Below are positions 63,321 through 64,000 of a stretch of DNA of 64,000 nt, piece after piece (position 1 is the stretch's first letter; the number at the start of each line of letters is the position of its first letter). Position numbers and translations under genes: made by a program. The DNA comes from JAPLKB01 sp964429485 (GTDB lineage: Bacteria; Desulfobacterota; Syntrophorhabdia; Syntrophorhabdales; Syntrophorhabdaceae), in NCBI GenBank assembly GCA_964429485.1, contig CAYSBW010000005.1, forward strand, positions 1 to 64,000. The letters are read 5' to 3'. The notes under the pieces were generated by a model. It saw only the letters and a program-made list of their open reading frames with translations. It did no database searches and was not told the DNA's origin.

Positions 63321-64000
63321 ATGGCAAACAAGATTATATTTACAGTCGATTACAAGGCAAACGATCCTGAAAAACCTTTGTTTGATGTTATTTCTTTCGA
63401 AGGACGTGAGGCAATATCAATTCCGTACACATTTAAAATAGCGTTGCGTTCCAAGACAGATGCAAAGGATACGATTTTTATAAACAAAAGGGCAACCCTT
63501 GGCATCATTATGGATGACACCGAAGCAAAACCTGTAAAAGAAGCCTCATCGGCGTACAGAGGTGTTATCGCGTCTTTTTCCAGGAAGGATAAGATTGGTG
63601 ATTATTACCATTATGATGCTGTTATAGTTCCCAGATTTGCCTTTCTGGGGTTGTTCAAAAAATCGGATATTTTTATCGATACCCCTTTATATACAGATGG
63701 GGGTGACAGTATAATGGGTGCCTTGCTGAAGGAAGGCGGGTTTGCAGGGGAGGAGTATCATATTTCCCTGAAAAACACGGGGAAATATGCACCGTATAAG
63801 GATCCTTACAACCGTTATGCCTATGTATGCCAGTACGAGGAAACGGATCTTGATTTTATGTCCCGCCTCATGGAAAGGGAAGGGATATATTATTATTTTG
63901 AACAGCCTGCGCTTAAAAAGGACACCAACGGCGATTATACTGCATTATCCACCGAACAGTCAGTTTTTACCGACACAAAGGATATAGGAATAACAAGGAA
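63321..64000 (+). CDS. vgrG: T6SS spike protein VgrG (TssI), 5' part only
   Basis: An open frame from the ATG at 63321 (after AAGGAGG) to the window end, 226 complete codons. The N terminus is the gp27-like hub domain: FDVISFEGREAISIPYTFKIAL (about 21-42), a GVIASFSRKDKIGDYYHYDAVIVPRF stretch and YVCQYEETDLDFMSRLMEREGIYYYFE (about 167-193), a hallmark of VgrG. The gp5-like spike and any C-terminal effector domain lie beyond the window. Effector, adaptor and immunity genes are expected downstream. Confidence 0.94.
   Translation, partial: MANKIIFTVDYKANDPEKPLFDVISFEGREAISIPYTFKIALRSKTDAKDTIFINKRATLGIIMDDTEAKPVKEASSAYRGVIASFSRKDKIGDYYHYDAVIVPRFAFLGLFKKSDIFIDTPLYTDGGDSIMGALLKEGGFAGEEYHISLKNTGKYAPYKDPYNRYAYVCQYEETDLDFMSRLMEREGIYYYFEQPALKKDTNGDYTALSTEQSVFTDTKDIGITR

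Noticed and set aside
1..64000. CRISPR arrays, insertion sequences, tRNA or rRNA genes, prophage attachment sites
   Set aside because: No regularly spaced repeats, transposase, structural RNA or integrase was recognised anywhere in the window. The phage-like proteins at the right end belong to the T6SS.

Overview
The window is AT-rich DNA, densely packed with genes, from a Gram-negative (diderm) bacterium. An outer membrane is implied by the Mla-type lipid transporter, the TolC/RND efflux system, OM-type lipoproteins and a complete type VI secretion system (T6SS). A two-subunit SUF-like Fe-S system, a flavin-reductase/rubredoxin fusion, a UbiD decarboxylase and the persulfide dioxygenase/rhodanese fusion point to an anaerobic or microaerophilic lifestyle. 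With the gene order pgpA-pncC-thpR-recA-alaS this suggests a Desulfobacterota (former Deltaproteobacteria) organism, perhaps Syntrophia-like. The placement is an inference from gene content; no rRNA or tRNA gene is present to test it.

Layout. 1-4.5 kb, minus strand: GAF/HD-GYP protein, nitroreductase, DegT-type aminotransferase, flavodoxin-like protein. 4.6-6.3 kb, plus: flavin-reductase/rubredoxin fusion and purC, closed by a strong terminator. 6.4-13.1 kb, minus: tolC-MFP-RND efflux operon with a trailing zinc alcohol dehydrogenase. 13.1-19.1 kb, minus: pgpA, pncC, thpR, recA, alaS and a Crp/Fnr-like regulator, mostly joined by 4-base stop/start overlaps. 19.2 kb, plus: YhhQ-type queuosine-precursor transporter. 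19.9-28 kb, minus: SufC/SufB-like pair, cyclophilin, a hypothetical gene, then an Mla-type transporter (permease, ATPase, MCE protein, lipoprotein) that runs directly into a soluble histidine kinase and a stand-alone receiver protein. 28.5-40.2 kb: UbiD decarboxylase, metallo-hydrolases, a class C beta-lactamase-like protein, RadC, a J-domain protein, two small envelope proteins, a partial oligopeptide transporter (binding protein plus one permease), a NagA-like amidohydrolase and the MBL-rhodanese protein.

40.4-45.1 kb is a ZraPSR-like envelope-stress cassette: two Spy/CpxP-type periplasmic proteins around a glycine-zipper lipoprotein, a membrane sensor kinase and an NtrC-type sigma-54 activator. 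A textbook sigma-54 promoter and a 16-base palindrome precede the first gene, so the regulator very likely activates its own cassette.

45.5-64 kb is a T6SS locus with all thirteen core components in one direction: tssJ-K-L-M (membrane complex and baseplate link), tssA-B-C (cap and sheath), hcp, tssE-F-G (baseplate), clpV, and vgrG, which is cut by the window end. A terminator after hcp and another before vgrG divide the locus into expression units. Between clpV and vgrG sits an unusual lipoprotein with a cupin domain and a C-terminal domain of unknown type; it is the best candidate for a new T6SS accessory component.
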